Shown here in pieces: positions 39,331 through 48,043 of a stretch of 64,000 bases of DNA. The translations under genes were made by a program, and so were the position numbers. The notes beneath the pieces are model-generated. The model had not been told where the DNA came from. It worked only from the letters and a program-made list of their open reading frames with translations, and searched no databases. This DNA is from Rs1 sp036960485 (GTDB taxonomy: Bacteria; Pseudomonadota; Gammaproteobacteria; Pseudomonadales; Balneatricaceae). The DNA is taken from contig JBALXS010000014.1 of the NCBI GenBank assembly GCA_036960485.1, positions 1-64,000 of the forward strand. Direction: 5' to 3'. Every line of letters begins with the position of its first letter. Within the stretch, counting starts at the first letter, position 1.

Positions 39331-40653
39331 TCAGTAGGTGTAACTGGGCAGCGCCCAGAGTGAAAGTTCTGGAATAAATGCTAATAGCAGTACTACACTG
39401 AGCATTGCCAGTACAAAAGGTACTGCATTGCGGGCTATACCTAGTATTGAAGTACCGGTGAGACCGGAAACCACAAATAGGTTGAGCCCTAGTGGTGGAG
39501 TGATAAAACCGACTCCCAATGCGGTAATCATCATGATGCAAAATTGGATATCGGCCATGCCAATTTCCTGTGCTAGTGGCAGCATGATAGGCGCCAAGAT
39601 AACGATATTTGGGGTTGTCTCCATCACACAACCTGCCAGAATTAGAATGCCGATCATCAACAATGTGATCATGACCGGGTTATCGGTGATATCTGTTACC
39701 ATGTAAACAAACCCTTGCGGCACTTCAAGTGCCGCTAGCGCCTGTGCTAATGGCAATGAAAAAGCGATGATAGGTAAGATCACACCATTCACTTTGGCTG
39801 AGCTGGCAAGCATTGCCGGAAAATCCGCCAGGCGAATCGTGTTCTGCAACAAACCGATAATAATAGTGGTAATTACCGCCACGGCAGCCGCTTCTGTCGG
39901 CGTAAAAACACCGCTGTAAATCCCGCCTAAAATAATCACCGGTACAATTAATGCGTAGCGGCCCACGTAAATTGAATTCGCGATACGCTTTAGCGAAAAG
40001 CCACCTCCGGCATTTTCATAGCCGTATCTTAAATTCAGCATCACGTTGCACAACATAATGACACCCATCACTAACAGCCCAGGGACTAATGCCGCCAAGA
40101 ACAACGTCGAGGCGGATATCCCCAACACTAAGCCAATGATGATGTAGGCGATTGAAGGCGGAATAAGAATGCCAGTACAAGCACCAGCGGCCACAAGCGC
40201 ACAAGCGTATGGCTTGGGATATCCCTGCTCCACCAATCTATCGATGGTCATGCGCCCAACACCCGCCGCACCGGCCGCATCTGATCCTGATATACAGGCA
40301 AAGAAACCGCAGACTAGTACTGTGGCAGTACCGAAGCCAGATTTTGCACCCCCAGTCAGTGCCTCGGCGATATCCAATAATTTACGTGAGAGCCCGGTAC
40401 GCACTAATACGTCACCGGTCAAAATAAATAGCGGAATGGCGATTAATGCAAAAGCATCTATTCCGTCAAACAGCGCTTCGCCTAAGAGCGATAACGGCAG
40501 TGCGCCGCTGAACTCTAAAATCAGTACCGCGATAACGCCTAACACCGCCCAGACAGGTACTCCAAGGCCAAACATAATGACCCCTATCAGCAGGGGGCCA
40601 CCGAGCTCCCATCCCCAGTCCAAGCTGACTTCAGCATTTAAATAGTTATACAT
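39331..40653 (-). CDS. TRAP transporter large permease (DctM type)
   Basis: The 440-residue membrane protein has roughly 12 hydrophobic segments and hallmark DctM sequences: FALIAIPLFILTGDVLVRTGLSR near the start, ISGSDAAGAAGVGRMTIDRL, GYPKPYACALVAAGAC, IPPSIAYIIIG and GVFTPTEAAAVAV. With the small DctQ subunit and the periplasmic DctP protein it forms a Na+-coupled importer. Operon position just before hpsN suggests uptake of DHPS or a related sulfonate, as for HpsKLM; the substrate is inferred. Confidence 0.92.
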   Translation of the reverse strand: MYNYLNAEVSLDWGWELGGPLLIGVIMFGLGVPVWAVLGVIAVLILEFSGALPLSLLGEALFDGIDAFALIAIPLFILTGDVLVRTGLSRKLLDIAEALTGGAKSGFGTATVLVCGFFACISGSDAAGAAGVGRMTIDRLVEQGYPKPYACALVAAGACTGILIPPSIAYIIIGLVLGISASTLFLAALVPGLLVMGVIMLCNVMLNLRYGYENAGGGFSLKRIANSIYVGRYALIVPVIILGGIYSGVFTPTEAAAVAVITTIIIGLLQNTIRLADFPAMLASSAKVNGVILPIIAFSLPLAQALAALEVPQGFVYMVTDITDNPVMITLLMIGILILAGCVMETTPNIVILAPIMLPLAQEIGMADIQFCIMMITALGVGFITPPLGLNLFVVSGLTGTSILGIARNAVPFVLAMLSVVLLLAFIPELSLWALPSYTY

Positions 40654-40668
40654 GTGAAATTTTCCCGT

Positions 40669-41196
40669 TTAATCGAACAGACGATGTCCGGTGTAGATTG
40701 GCTTATCGTTTGTTAGCGCCCTAATATCGCGCATTAAAGATTGCAGCAGGCGAAATAACATCAATGAGAACCCCAGAGGTACAGCGGCGAGAAACCAAGC
40801 TTGACTGATACCGAGCCCGTGAGTCACTGAACCAAACTTAATTGAAGTCAACAGCGTTTCCATGGAGTAATAAAAAGCCAGCATAGAGATGATCAACATC
40901 ACTAGATCGCCGAATATATAAATGAGTAACTGGCCGGTACGCGACAGGAAATTGAGAATCACATCGATACGGATATGAGCGCGATCTTTGATTGCTGAAG
41001 CAGCGCCTATCCAGGCGAGGTAAATAAATGCATAGCGGGCAACTTCCTCTCCCCATATCGAGGAATAAGACAGCGCAAAACGGCGCACCACTTCGACCCC
41101 TATGGTCAGTACAATCACCACATAAAACACCAGTAACATCCAGCGCTCTGCATTGTCATCGAGATTTTTCCAGAATGATTTTTTGTCCATCTTCAA
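40669..41196 (-). CDS. TRAP transporter small permease (DctQ type)
   Basis: The 175-residue protein has four predicted membrane helices and the DctQ signatures: WGEEVARYAFIYLAWIGAAS followed by AIKDRAHIRIDVI. It lies 15 bp upstream of the DctM gene and 83 bp after DctP, in the usual P-Q-M order. Confidence 0.9.
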   Translation of the reverse strand: MKMDKKSFWKNLDDNAERWMLLVFYVVIVLTIGVEVVRRFALSYSSIWGEEVARYAFIYLAWIGAASAIKDRAHIRIDVILNFLSRTGQLLIYIFGDLVMLIISMLAFYYSMETLLTSIKFGSVTHGLGISQAWFLAAVPLGFSLMLFRLLQSLMRDIRALTNDKPIYTGHRLFD

Positions 41197-41279
41197 AATA
41201 TAAGCCTCTGATATTGATCAATCGTTGAACGAATGCTGTGCCAGCACAGATTAACTGTGCGGCACAACTTAAGATCAAA

Positions 41280-42425
41280 TCAGATATCGTGCACGAAATG
41301 TTGCCCTTGAGTATTAGCCGCTTCAAGTAAGGTGTTAAAGACATCCAGGGAACCTGCCAGTTCTATCTTAGTCTTGTCCCAAACCGGTAACTGATGACCG
41401 GCGGTGTCTTTCCATTGCTGCAATTCTTCCCCTGTTGGAGAATAGAATTTAACACCTGCCTCTGCCAACTCAGCCATAGCATAACCACGTGCCGCAGGAA
41501 CTTTGGCCAAGTTTTGCTGCGCCGTCACCTCTGCTGCGAACTTGATGCCATCTTGAACTTTGCTCGGCAGCGATTTGAACCATTCCAAGTTGCACGAGTA
41601 AACTTGCGCGTCTGGCACAGAACGAATAAAGGTCACATGAGAGAGCACATCTTTGAAACCAAATACGTTCAGTGCTTCAACTGAGGGATCTAATGCATCT
41701 GCCACACCTTGTTTGATGGCAGATGGAGTCTCACCCCAAGCGACGGGTGTTGGGTTAGCTCCCAACAAACGATAAAACTGTTGCAGTATTTTAGAACCTG
41801 GTACGCGAAATTTGATACCTTCCATCTGATCAGGCGTTTTAATTGGCCCTTCCATGCCGCGACGTAGAGCGACCACGCGAGGATCAATATTGACATACCA
41901 AAGAGGCATAAAGCCTTTTTCTTCAACTTTCGGGTTGACCTGATTACGCCATGCATCTGAGTTCACTAAGTTAGTGAATTGTTGGTTTTCACCACACCAA
42001 TAAGGAATGTTGATCATATCGACAACTGGGGCAAAGGCGGCAAAATTTGACAGTGAATGTTGCGCTGCTTGAATGGTACCTTGCTGTACTTTCTGCGCTA
42101 GTGCTCCACCTGCTCCCAACTGCCCACCAGGTGCAAGTTTGACATACACCTCACGGTTGGTCAGATTTTGGATATTCTCTTTGAAATCTAACTGCATAAT
42201 AGGATAGCTACGCGATGCGCCTAACACATAAGCGGTGGCAATCACCATTTTATGCTTGGCCTTAGATTCACGCTCTTTCTCTTCTTTAGATATTGCAGCC
42301 ACCGCTTGATCAGACATCATCACACCGGATGCTGCTGCTAGCGTCGCTGCAGTAAAACCAAACTTACTAGTTAGTGACATAAACCGGCGGCGTTCTGGAT
42401 TGAGGGGGGTATTTAATTTACTCAT
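41280..42425 (-). CDS. TRAP transporter periplasmic substrate-binding protein (DctP type)
   Basis: The 381-residue protein has a twin-arginine export signal (ERRRFMSLTSKFGFTAATLA) followed by a DctP fold. Its conserved parts are FKENIQNLTNREVYVKLAP, GGQLGAGGALAQKVQQGTIQ, GIKFRVPGSKILQQFYRLLG, ANPTPVAWGETPSAIKQGVA and DALDPS. Arg in FRVPG is the usual carboxylate/anion-binding residue. It is the second gene of the operon, behind a small membrane protein. A sulfonate ligand is inferred from the downstream enzymes. Confidence 0.9.
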   Translation of the reverse strand: MSKLNTPLNPERRRFMSLTSKFGFTAATLAAASGVMMSDQAVAAISKEEKERESKAKHKMVIATAYVLGASRSYPIMQLDFKENIQNLTNREVYVKLAPGGQLGAGGALAQKVQQGTIQAAQHSLSNFAAFAPVVDMINIPYWCGENQQFTNLVNSDAWRNQVNPKVEEKGFMPLWYVNIDPRVVALRRGMEGPIKTPDQMEGIKFRVPGSKILQQFYRLLGANPTPVAWGETPSAIKQGVADALDPSVEALNVFGFKDVLSHVTFIRSVPDAQVYSCNLEWFKSLPSKVQDGIKFAAEVTAQQNLAKVPAARGYAMAELAEAGVKFYSPTGEELQQWKDTAGHQLPVWDKTKIELAGSLDVFNTLLEAANTQGQHFVHDI

Positions 42426-42446
42426 AAATTACTCCTGAAAATTCAT

Positions 42447-42671
42447 TTAATTATTTTTTTTGGTCAGGCTTTCACTTCGAAGAATTCCGATAACAAAAAA
42501 GATGCATGCGGCACACATAACTAAAAATTCTACAACTCCGTTAAACCCCAGAGGTAGTTGATAGTCTAGTAATTCCATTGAAATTTTACCTACGAGCACG
42601 TTGACTAAAAAAATCACAAACAGTGCTATGGCAATCCGATAAGCGTGCTGCTTTAGCAATTCGGCAAGCAT
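42447..42671 (-). CDS. Small two-helix membrane protein leading the TRAP operon
   Basis: The 74-residue protein has two hydrophobic helices (IAIALFVIFLVNVLVG and VVEFLVMCAACIFFVIGIL) with a short loop and a Lys-rich tail. It has a good ribosome-binding site (GGAG, 9 nt before ATG). It is the first gene behind the LacI operator and lies 21 bp before DctP, so it belongs to the operon. I do not recognise the family. It could be an accessory TRAP subunit or a small regulator of the transporter. Confidence 0.75.
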   Translation of the reverse strand: MLAELLKQHAYRIAIALFVIFLVNVLVGKISMELLDYQLPLGFNGVVEFLVMCAACIFFVIGILRSESLTKKNN

Positions 42672-42706
42672 TAAGTATTCTCCGAAGATAGTTTTTGTAA
42701 GTTTTT

Positions 42707-42722
42707 TTGTAAGCGCTTACAA
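42707..42722. promoter_or_regulatory. LacI-family operator, perfect 16-bp palindrome
   Basis: TTGTAAGCGCTTACAA is a perfect palindrome with the central CG typical of LacI-family operators. It lies immediately downstream of the operon's -10 box, where binding would block initiation. It is also 101 bp before the divergent lacI-type gene. A near copy lies at 45390-45405. Confidence 0.85.
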
Positions 42723-42726
42723 TTAA

Positions 42727-42756
42727 ATTATAGTTTTACTGTAATAGTGTCAACAA
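42727..42756 (-). promoter_or_regulatory. Sigma70-type promoter of the TRAP/hps operon
   Basis: On the minus strand a perfect TATAAT (42727-42732) is preceded by TTGACA at 15 bp (42748-42753) or TTGTTG at 18 bp (42751-42756). The operator palindrome follows the -10 directly. Confidence 0.65.
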
Positions 42757-42822
42757 GTATCTAGGAATATTTCTAGCGACCTGTAAAATGGCGCTCTAGT
42801 ATTCATTGATGAAGGAAGTGGT

Positions 42823-43869
42823 ATGCACCAGCCAAAACCGAGATTGCAAGATGTTGCGACTGCCGCGGGAGTATCTACCGCTACGGTTTCGCGATGCATT
42901 AATCATCCAGCACAAGTCAAACTAAACTTGCGTGAACGTATTAACGCGGCGATAGAAGATCTCGGTTATTCCCCACACGGTGCAGCTCGAGCCCTCGCCT
43001 CCAGCAGATCACACACCATTGGTGCTATTGTGCCCACCATAGATAACGGTATTTTTGCCAACGGTATACACTATCTACAGCGTGGGCTCTCAGAGGCTAA
43101 CTACACCTTATTGATTGCCAGTAGCAACTATTCCCTCGATGAAGAGCTGCATGAAGTCAAGAGTTTGATCACCCGTGGAATCGATGGCATGGTACTGATA
43201 GGTGAAGATCATCGGCCCGAAGTTTACCAAATACTCAATCTCCATCGGATTCCCTTTGTCAATTTGTGGACCTACAACAGCCAATCCATACACAGCTGCA
43301 TTGGTTTTGACAATTATGCTGCAGGGCGAAAAATTGGCGAGCACTTGATGACCATGGGACATACCCAAATAGCCATGATAACGGGCATACAGGCGGATAA
43401 CGATAGAGCGAGGGACCGCTTACGCGGGGTTCAGGAGTCTCTGTTGGAAAAAGGTATTCATCTTAGATCAGAGTTAATTCGTGAATGCCGCTACAACTCG
43501 AAAGAAGCAAGTGATGCTCTCTCTGACCTAGTGGCTGCGGGACACCTGTTTAGTGCAGTGGTTTGTGGCAACGATATTCTCGCATTGGGAGCTCTCTCGG
43601 CTGCACGTCAACTAGGTATAGCCGTGCCTCAAGCGTTGTCTATTACTGGCTTTGATAACTTAGAAATCACCGCGGTACTATCCCCCAGTTTGACAACGAT
43701 CAATGTGCCGGCAAGGCGCATGGGAGCACTTGCTGCCACTTATCTTTTAAATTGTATTGAAAACGACAGCTGCGCTATTTCACACATGCAACTTCCCGCT
43801 GATATTAAGGTACGCGAGACTACGGGTATTGCACCCACTAGGATCTCCCTCAGCCCTAATAAGCACTAA
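42823..43869 (+). CDS. LacI-family transcriptional regulator of the sulfonate cluster
   Basis: The 348-residue protein has the LacI helix-turn-helix at the N-terminus (LQDVATAAGVSTATVSRCIN), a hinge (GAARALASSRSHTIGAIVPT) and a periplasmic-binding-type effector domain ending in SLTTINVPARRMGALA. The ribosome-binding site is GAAGGAAG. It is transcribed divergently from the TRAP operon with one perfect LacI palindrome between them. A second such palindrome precedes the FMN dehydrogenase gene, so it most likely represses both. The inducer is presumably the transported substrate or an intermediate. Confidence 0.92.
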   Translation: MHQPKPRLQDVATAAGVSTATVSRCINHPAQVKLNLRERINAAIEDLGYSPHGAARALASSRSHTIGAIVPTIDNGIFANGIHYLQRGLSEANYTLLIASSNYSLDEELHEVKSLITRGIDGMVLIGEDHRPEVYQILNLHRIPFVNLWTYNSQSIHSCIGFDNYAAGRKIGEHLMTMGHTQIAMITGIQADNDRARDRLRGVQESLLEKGIHLRSELIRECRYNSKEASDALSDLVAAGHLFSAVVCGNDILALGALSAARQLGIAVPQALSITGFDNLEITAVLSPSLTTINVPARRMGALAATYLLNCIENDSCAISHMQLPADIKVRETTGIAPTRISLSPNKH

Positions 43870-43971
43870 TCAACGACTGATTTAGAGATCACTGTGAATC
43901 ATAACCACTGCACTGGCTATAATAGTGTTGAGAAACACAACGAAAGGGTCTCTATGAGGGTTAACAAGCTT

Positions 43972-45117
43972 TTACAACAGAAACTTGGGTAACTGCTGTG
44001 GAGTTTCACAGCGCAACTGTTCCATAACTTGTAACAGCTCCAGACGCAGTATTTCGATGCTATGGGCCGCACCACCCTCACCCATCGCACCTACCCCATA
44101 CATAAAGGCACGTCCTGCAAACACCATCTGCGCTCCCTGCGCCAGGAACCGCGCTATGTCGGGCCCTGATTCCACGCCACTATCGGCCATTACCACTATG
44201 CGATCCCCCAGCGCCTCACTGATTTCTTGCAATGCACTAACCGAGGAGCGCGCCGCATCTAGCTGTCTGCCACCATGGTTAGAAACAATAATAGCGTCTG
44301 CCCCCGCGGCCAAAGCCAACTCGGCATCCGCCACGCTCAAAACACCTTTTACAATCAATTTTCCTGGCCAGTCCTGACGCAGCTGCTGCAGCATGGGAAA
44401 GTCCACTACATCTTTCAAAGTAGTGCGAATATAATTGGCCACATCCTGTAGATTGGTGATGTTCTTCATATAGGGCATCATAGACGCAAATTGAGGCATC
44501 CCCTGTAAAGCCGTTGCCATGGCCCACGAAGGTCGAGCCATAGTCTGTAGGATACTCGTGGCGCTAATTTTTGGCGGGACCGAGAGGCCGTTGCGGATAT
44601 CTTTTGGTCTACGCCCGGCTGCTGGCACATCGATGGTCACCACCAAATGGCGGCAGCCAACAGCCTCTGCTCGACGCATCAGATCTGCCCTAATAGCCAA
44701 GTCTGACGGCGGATAGAGCTGGAACCAAAAATTCTCACCAGCGCACTGCGCCGCCCGTTCAATAGAAGTGCTCGCCAGTGTACTGAGAATATAAGGTATA
44801 TTTGCCTCGCGTGCAGCACTGGCCTGATACTCAGAAGCCTTGGGCCAGATAAGCCCACTCAATCCCAAGGGTGCTACACCAAAAGGTGCAGAGTATTTGT
44901 GACCTAAAATTTCTGTGTCTAAACTCGCCCCTGCTGACGTAACAAGATAATGAGGTTGCAGCTCTACTTGATCGAGCGCCGCGCGGTTTTTGCGCAATGT
45001 ATTTTCTGCATTGCACCCCCCCGCGAGATAGTCAAAGGCAAATTGGGGAATGCGTTTTTGGGTTAATTTTTTCAAATCTTCAATACAGGCCGCACGACTA
45101 ATTAGAGATGCTGACAT
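43972..45117 (-). CDS. FMN-dependent 2-hydroxyacid dehydrogenase, candidate sulfolactate dehydrogenase
   Basis: The 381-residue protein belongs to the lactate/glycolate oxidase family. Visible active-site residues are Y30 (FDYLAGG), Y135 (FQLYPPSD), K257 (IVKGV), H281 and R284 (SNHGGRQLD), with the C-terminal phosphate-binding GADAIIVSNHG and FAGRAFMYG segments. It oxidises 2-hydroxyacids to 2-oxoacids. It has its own LacI-type operator matching that of the TRAP operon. Oxidation of sulfolactate (product of HpsN) to sulfopyruvate (substrate of ComDE) would close the gap in the pathway. Plain L-lactate is the alternative. Known sulfolactate dehydrogenases (SlcD, SuyB/ComC) are from other families. 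Confidence 0.85.
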   Translation of the reverse strand: MSASLISRAACIEDLKKLTQKRIPQFAFDYLAGGCNAENTLRKNRAALDQVELQPHYLVTSAGASLDTEILGHKYSAPFGVAPLGLSGLIWPKASEYQASAAREANIPYILSTLASTSIERAAQCAGENFWFQLYPPSDLAIRADLMRRAEAVGCRHLVVTIDVPAAGRRPKDIRNGLSVPPKISATSILQTMARPSWAMATALQGMPQFASMMPYMKNITNLQDVANYIRTTLKDVVDFPMLQQLRQDWPGKLIVKGVLSVADAELALAAGADAIIVSNHGGRQLDAARSSVSALQEISEALGDRIVVMADSGVESGPDIARFLAQGAQMVFAGRAFMYGVGAMGEGGAAHSIEILRLELLQVMEQLRCETPQQLPKFLL

Positions 45118-45184
45118 TTACGACTTCCTAAAGTGAATGGTTAATTTCTATCCTGAAACAAATACCGACTCAAACGTTTCACTG

Positions 45185-45277
45185 GATCAATCTATACGCT
45201 ACTAGATAGCGTTATTTGGAATCACCAAACGCCCCTATTTATTTGCACGCATCTAGAACCATTGAGCTGCCCTCGCT
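45185..45277. repeat. Dispersed intergenic repeat, copy 1
   Basis: About 90 bp resembles 54680-54772 in the same orientation. Shared blocks include ACTAGAT, CGTTATTTGG, ACCAAAC, CATCT and CCTCGCTACA, in the same order and spacing (roughly 70% alike by eye). It is non-coding. Confidence 0.6.
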
Positions 45278-45371
45278 ACAGCACCTTCTCTGGATAGAAC
45301 GGGTTAGCGTCCGAAAACTGAATTTTTACTCAAAATTAGTGCTTCAGTGATGAAATCGCTACAATAAATAT

Positions 45372-45400
45372 ACCTAGATATACAGTATTTTGAAAGCGCT
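45372..45400 (-). promoter_or_regulatory. Candidate promoter of FMN dehydrogenase gene
   Basis: On the minus strand TTTCAA, which is inside the operator, is followed after 17 bp by TATATT. The -35 is poor and the -10 good. The 250-nt distance to the start codon would give a long leader. Confidence 0.4.
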
Positions 45401-45405
45401 TACAA
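45390..45405. promoter_or_regulatory. LacI-family operator, second copy
   Basis: TTGAAAGCGCTTACAA differs in one base from the perfect palindrome at 42707-42722, and even the following TTAAA is shared. It lies upstream of the FMN dehydrogenase gene, linking that gene to the same regulator. Confidence 0.8.
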
Positions 45406-46010
45406 TTAAACGCTACCGAGTAAGCTCTTCCAGATCTAGAAAGCAAACGCTCGAAAAAACGCAGTTTTCTGTAAAGAAATAAAATTTCTATAAGTAACCG
45501 AAACAAACATCCTCTGCACAATTGCTATTAAAGCTACAGATCAACAGAATGATCTATTTTGTTCTTAATTATTCGAATATGTGCTAAATGTTAGATTAAT
45601 CGATTGAAAAAGAGCATAATAGCGTGGCAAAAAAAGTGTTTTAATACCCTTTTTAACAACTTACATTCACAATTAGCTCAATGGAAATCATACAATTGGG
45701 TTGCATCGAACCAGCTCCATTGGCATTTTATAAGCGCAATCCTTGCAGAATAATGAGAGAAAATTACGTGATGCTAGAAATTAGCAAACAGGATCAAAAT
45801 ACCACTAAATATGCGGTTCTCCTCCATAAACTTTAATGGTTGTACTGGCATTATCTCTATTTTTAAATGTCGTCTGGTGCCAACCCTAAGTTAAGTGACA
45901 ATAATCGGCTGGATTTCCTTAACTGCCAGTGGCGGTCAACTTGAATTATGTATCATAATAAAAGTTTGCCACTTTTAAATTATAAATATGATTCTTCTCT
46001 CAGGAAAAGC

Positions 46011-46736
46011 ATGAAATTTTTTTTAGCAATTTTTATTATATTATTCCATTCAAATATTTTTGCCGAAACAACCCATTTTTGTGCTCATGAGCGCGCTGAA
46101 AGATCAGAGAAAGGAGGTACCGGATATTACTGGGAGGTACTTCAAGCTGTCTATAACATAGAAGGTGCAAGCATGACTCATGATACTGTTCCATTTCTTC
46201 GCTGCCTGCTGATGGTAGATAAAAAAACAGCTAGTGCAGCCGTCTCTGTTTTTAAAACGCCTCAAAGAAGCAAAAAATTCACTTACCCTCAATCCCGCTT
46301 ACACTACTCCTCCTATGGAATAGCGAGATTAAAACAGACCTCGTTTACTCAAATTGGAAACATTAAAGGGGATGTCGGATTAACCCGAGGATATGACTTT
46401 TCAGCATGGCTTCCTGCTAGTTTAACTATCCAATTAGTGGAAAATACAATACAGGGCGTGAGAATGCTCAAGCACAAACGCTTTAAATACTATGCTGATG
46501 ACATTAAAGATATCGTGCTAGCTATTAATCAAATACAAGAAACACCAAATAATTATGTAATTGATACATTTTATACCAAAGATTTATACGTTGTGTTTAC
46601 CAAAGATGCTCGCGGCCAGAAACTTGCCAATATGTTCGACACAGGGATCAGGAAGATAGCTAATAATGGAACGCTGCAAAAGTTAATTACTAAATATAAG
46701 CTAACTCATTCCATTTTAAATGATTTCAAAAGATAG
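46011..46736 (+). CDS. Periplasmic solute-binding-like protein (family 3)
   Basis: The protein of about 241 residues begins with a signal peptide (MKFFLAIFIILFHSNIFA, cut before ETTHF). I chose ATG 46011 because AGGA precedes it by 6 nt and the signal peptide starts there; the ATG at 45948 has no ribosome-binding site. The body has the family-3 layout (GYYWEVLQAVYN, DTVPFLRCLLMV, ARLKQTSFTQIGNIKGDVGL, late GIRKIANNGTLQKLITKY). Ligand-binding residues are not clear. It stands alone, with no transport or receptor gene, beside a stretch of pseudogenes. Confidence 0.75.
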   Translation: MKFFLAIFIILFHSNIFAETTHFCAHERAERSEKGGTGYYWEVLQAVYNIEGASMTHDTVPFLRCLLMVDKKTASAAVSVFKTPQRSKKFTYPQSRLHYSSYGIARLKQTSFTQIGNIKGDVGLTRGYDFSAWLPASLTIQLVENTIQGVRMLKHKRFKYYADDIKDIVLAINQIQETPNNYVIDTFYTKDLYVVFTKDARGQKLANMFDTGIRKIANNGTLQKLITKYKLTHSILNDFKR

Positions 46737-46740
46737 TTAG

Positions 46741-46976
46741 AGTTTAAAACAATTACGTTGATCGCTAAAGAAATAACACCCTGATACCTCTATTCAAGTT
46801 GTTAATAAATCTGCCTTGTTAGCTCTCTAACTTGCGTTCTAACATCCGCTAATAGTACCTGATATTTATATTTGGTTACCCAAACAAAGTGTTATTCAAT
46901 TTTGTACTTAGTCTATGATCCGTGTCTGTATTTGATACACACATAATAAACGCAGCGCTGCCCGTCTAGCGACGGA
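46741..46976 (-). mobile_element. Degraded IS200-family element, TnpA N-terminal remnant
   Basis: On the minus strand, KYRHGS*TKYKIE*HFVWVT followed by KYKYQVLLADVRTQVRELTR matches the start of IS200-type TnpA, interrupted by stops. The rest is lost. A hairpin CCGTC-TAGC-GACGG (46962-46975) next to a 10-bp palindrome GCAGCGCTGC fits the terminal structure of these elements. It is inactive, and a different sequence from the copy at 26026-26500. Confidence 0.8.
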
Positions 46977-47014
46977 GGGTTTAGCCTCACCTTCGGACGA
47001 ATAAAAAGTAAAGA

Positions 47015-47457
47015 CTAAGCTAATGCTTTTATAGACGCCGTAATCTCACTTTCGGTTACAGCACCAAAATCAAATCTAATGCAGACTGCACAGCAATTTT
47101 CACCGCTATAATAAACGCACAATTTTTCTGCTATTTCATGCTGACTCTTGAAACTTTCAACATCGCTTAATTTAGTTACATTCACCTATAGAGTTAAACC
47201 ACCAGCAGGTACCTCAAAAGATATTCCGCCATTATAGATTCTAGAGCAGTAATACCACGACGAGATTGCTATTGTTTCCTTACTTTTCGCAGATGCCGCT
47301 TCAATTCACCTGATTACATTAAATCAGAAACAGCCAGTTCAGTGATAATATCCCCTTGGCGATCGATCAATACTATTTCCTGAGCTGCTTTTTCAATAAA
47401 ACGGGCATTTTCCACCTTGTAGCCGAACCTTAAACCGGGTGGCAAAGGGATATACAA
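47015..47457 (-). pseudogene. C-terminal remnant of a MocR-type PLP aminotransferase regulator
   Basis: Minus-strand pieces LPPGLRFGYKVEN, IVLIDRQGDIITELAVSDLM, then (after a stop) SGELKRHLRKVRKQ, and in another frame ISFEVPAGGLTL and a final ESEITASIKALA, match the aminotransferase half of GntR/MocR regulators. Two stops and at least one frameshift, plus the missing DNA-binding and PLP-lysine parts, show it is dead. Confidence 0.75.
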
Positions 47458-47564
47458 CTAGATTTCTCCTGTAACTATCGTGTCGTATGCCAGTCCTCCA
47501 TCTGCTTATTTTCTCTCGATCAACTACGATATATTCGTTGAACTACGTTCGAAAATTTGCAGCT

Positions 47565-47903
47565 TTATATCGGGAAACACTCTATAACGCCCCGAATAAC
47601 CAGTGCCACAAAATAACTATTTAACGTATGTACTGTGACTATTTTCGAATCACCTGCAAGCAAGCGATGGTCATTTTTTATCGCGTTCATCACACCATCA
47701 AGCTGGTTAGAAACAGCATAGATCAACTCATACACCTCTTTACTGCAACTCGATATAGAAGCGCTGCGCCCATGGCGGCGAAACAAGCCTTGACCGATAC
47801 TAAGTTCCAGCATTTTGAGATATTTACTAACAGCGGGTTGGTCTATCTCTAATCTCTGAGAAGCTCTGCTTAACAAACCTGCAATTGCTACCGCTAAAAA
47901 CAG
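47565..47903 (-). pseudogene. LysR-family regulator fragment
   Basis: The frame reads LFLAVAIAGLLSRASQRLEI then DQPAVSKYLKMLELSIGQGL, which is the LysR helix-turn-helix, and stops after about 110 residues. A stop codon replaces the start region and about 190 C-terminal residues are missing. It adjoins the MocR remnant. Confidence 0.78.
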
Positions 47904-48043
47904 CTATAATCTGTAATCATTTCCCGAAAAAACATTCTCATTTCATTATCGCGCATCTTTATCGCACTAAATTTCTTCATCAAAAAGCTAAAGCAAAGCC
48001 TTTCGCTCATTTAAAACCTTAGTGAAACACATAGCGACATTAT

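Larger units (their letters stand above)
45118..46010. other. Intergenic 890 bp with operator and dispersed repeat
   Basis: It contains the dispersed repeat copy (45185-45277), the promoter (45372-45400) and the LacI operator (45390-45405). It also holds the upstream region of the next SBP gene. No coding sequence was recognised. Confidence 0.5.

Noticed and set aside
45336..45521. Minus-strand 61-residue ORF
   Set aside because: It spans the LacI operator and candidate promoter, so a regulatory role explains the DNA better.
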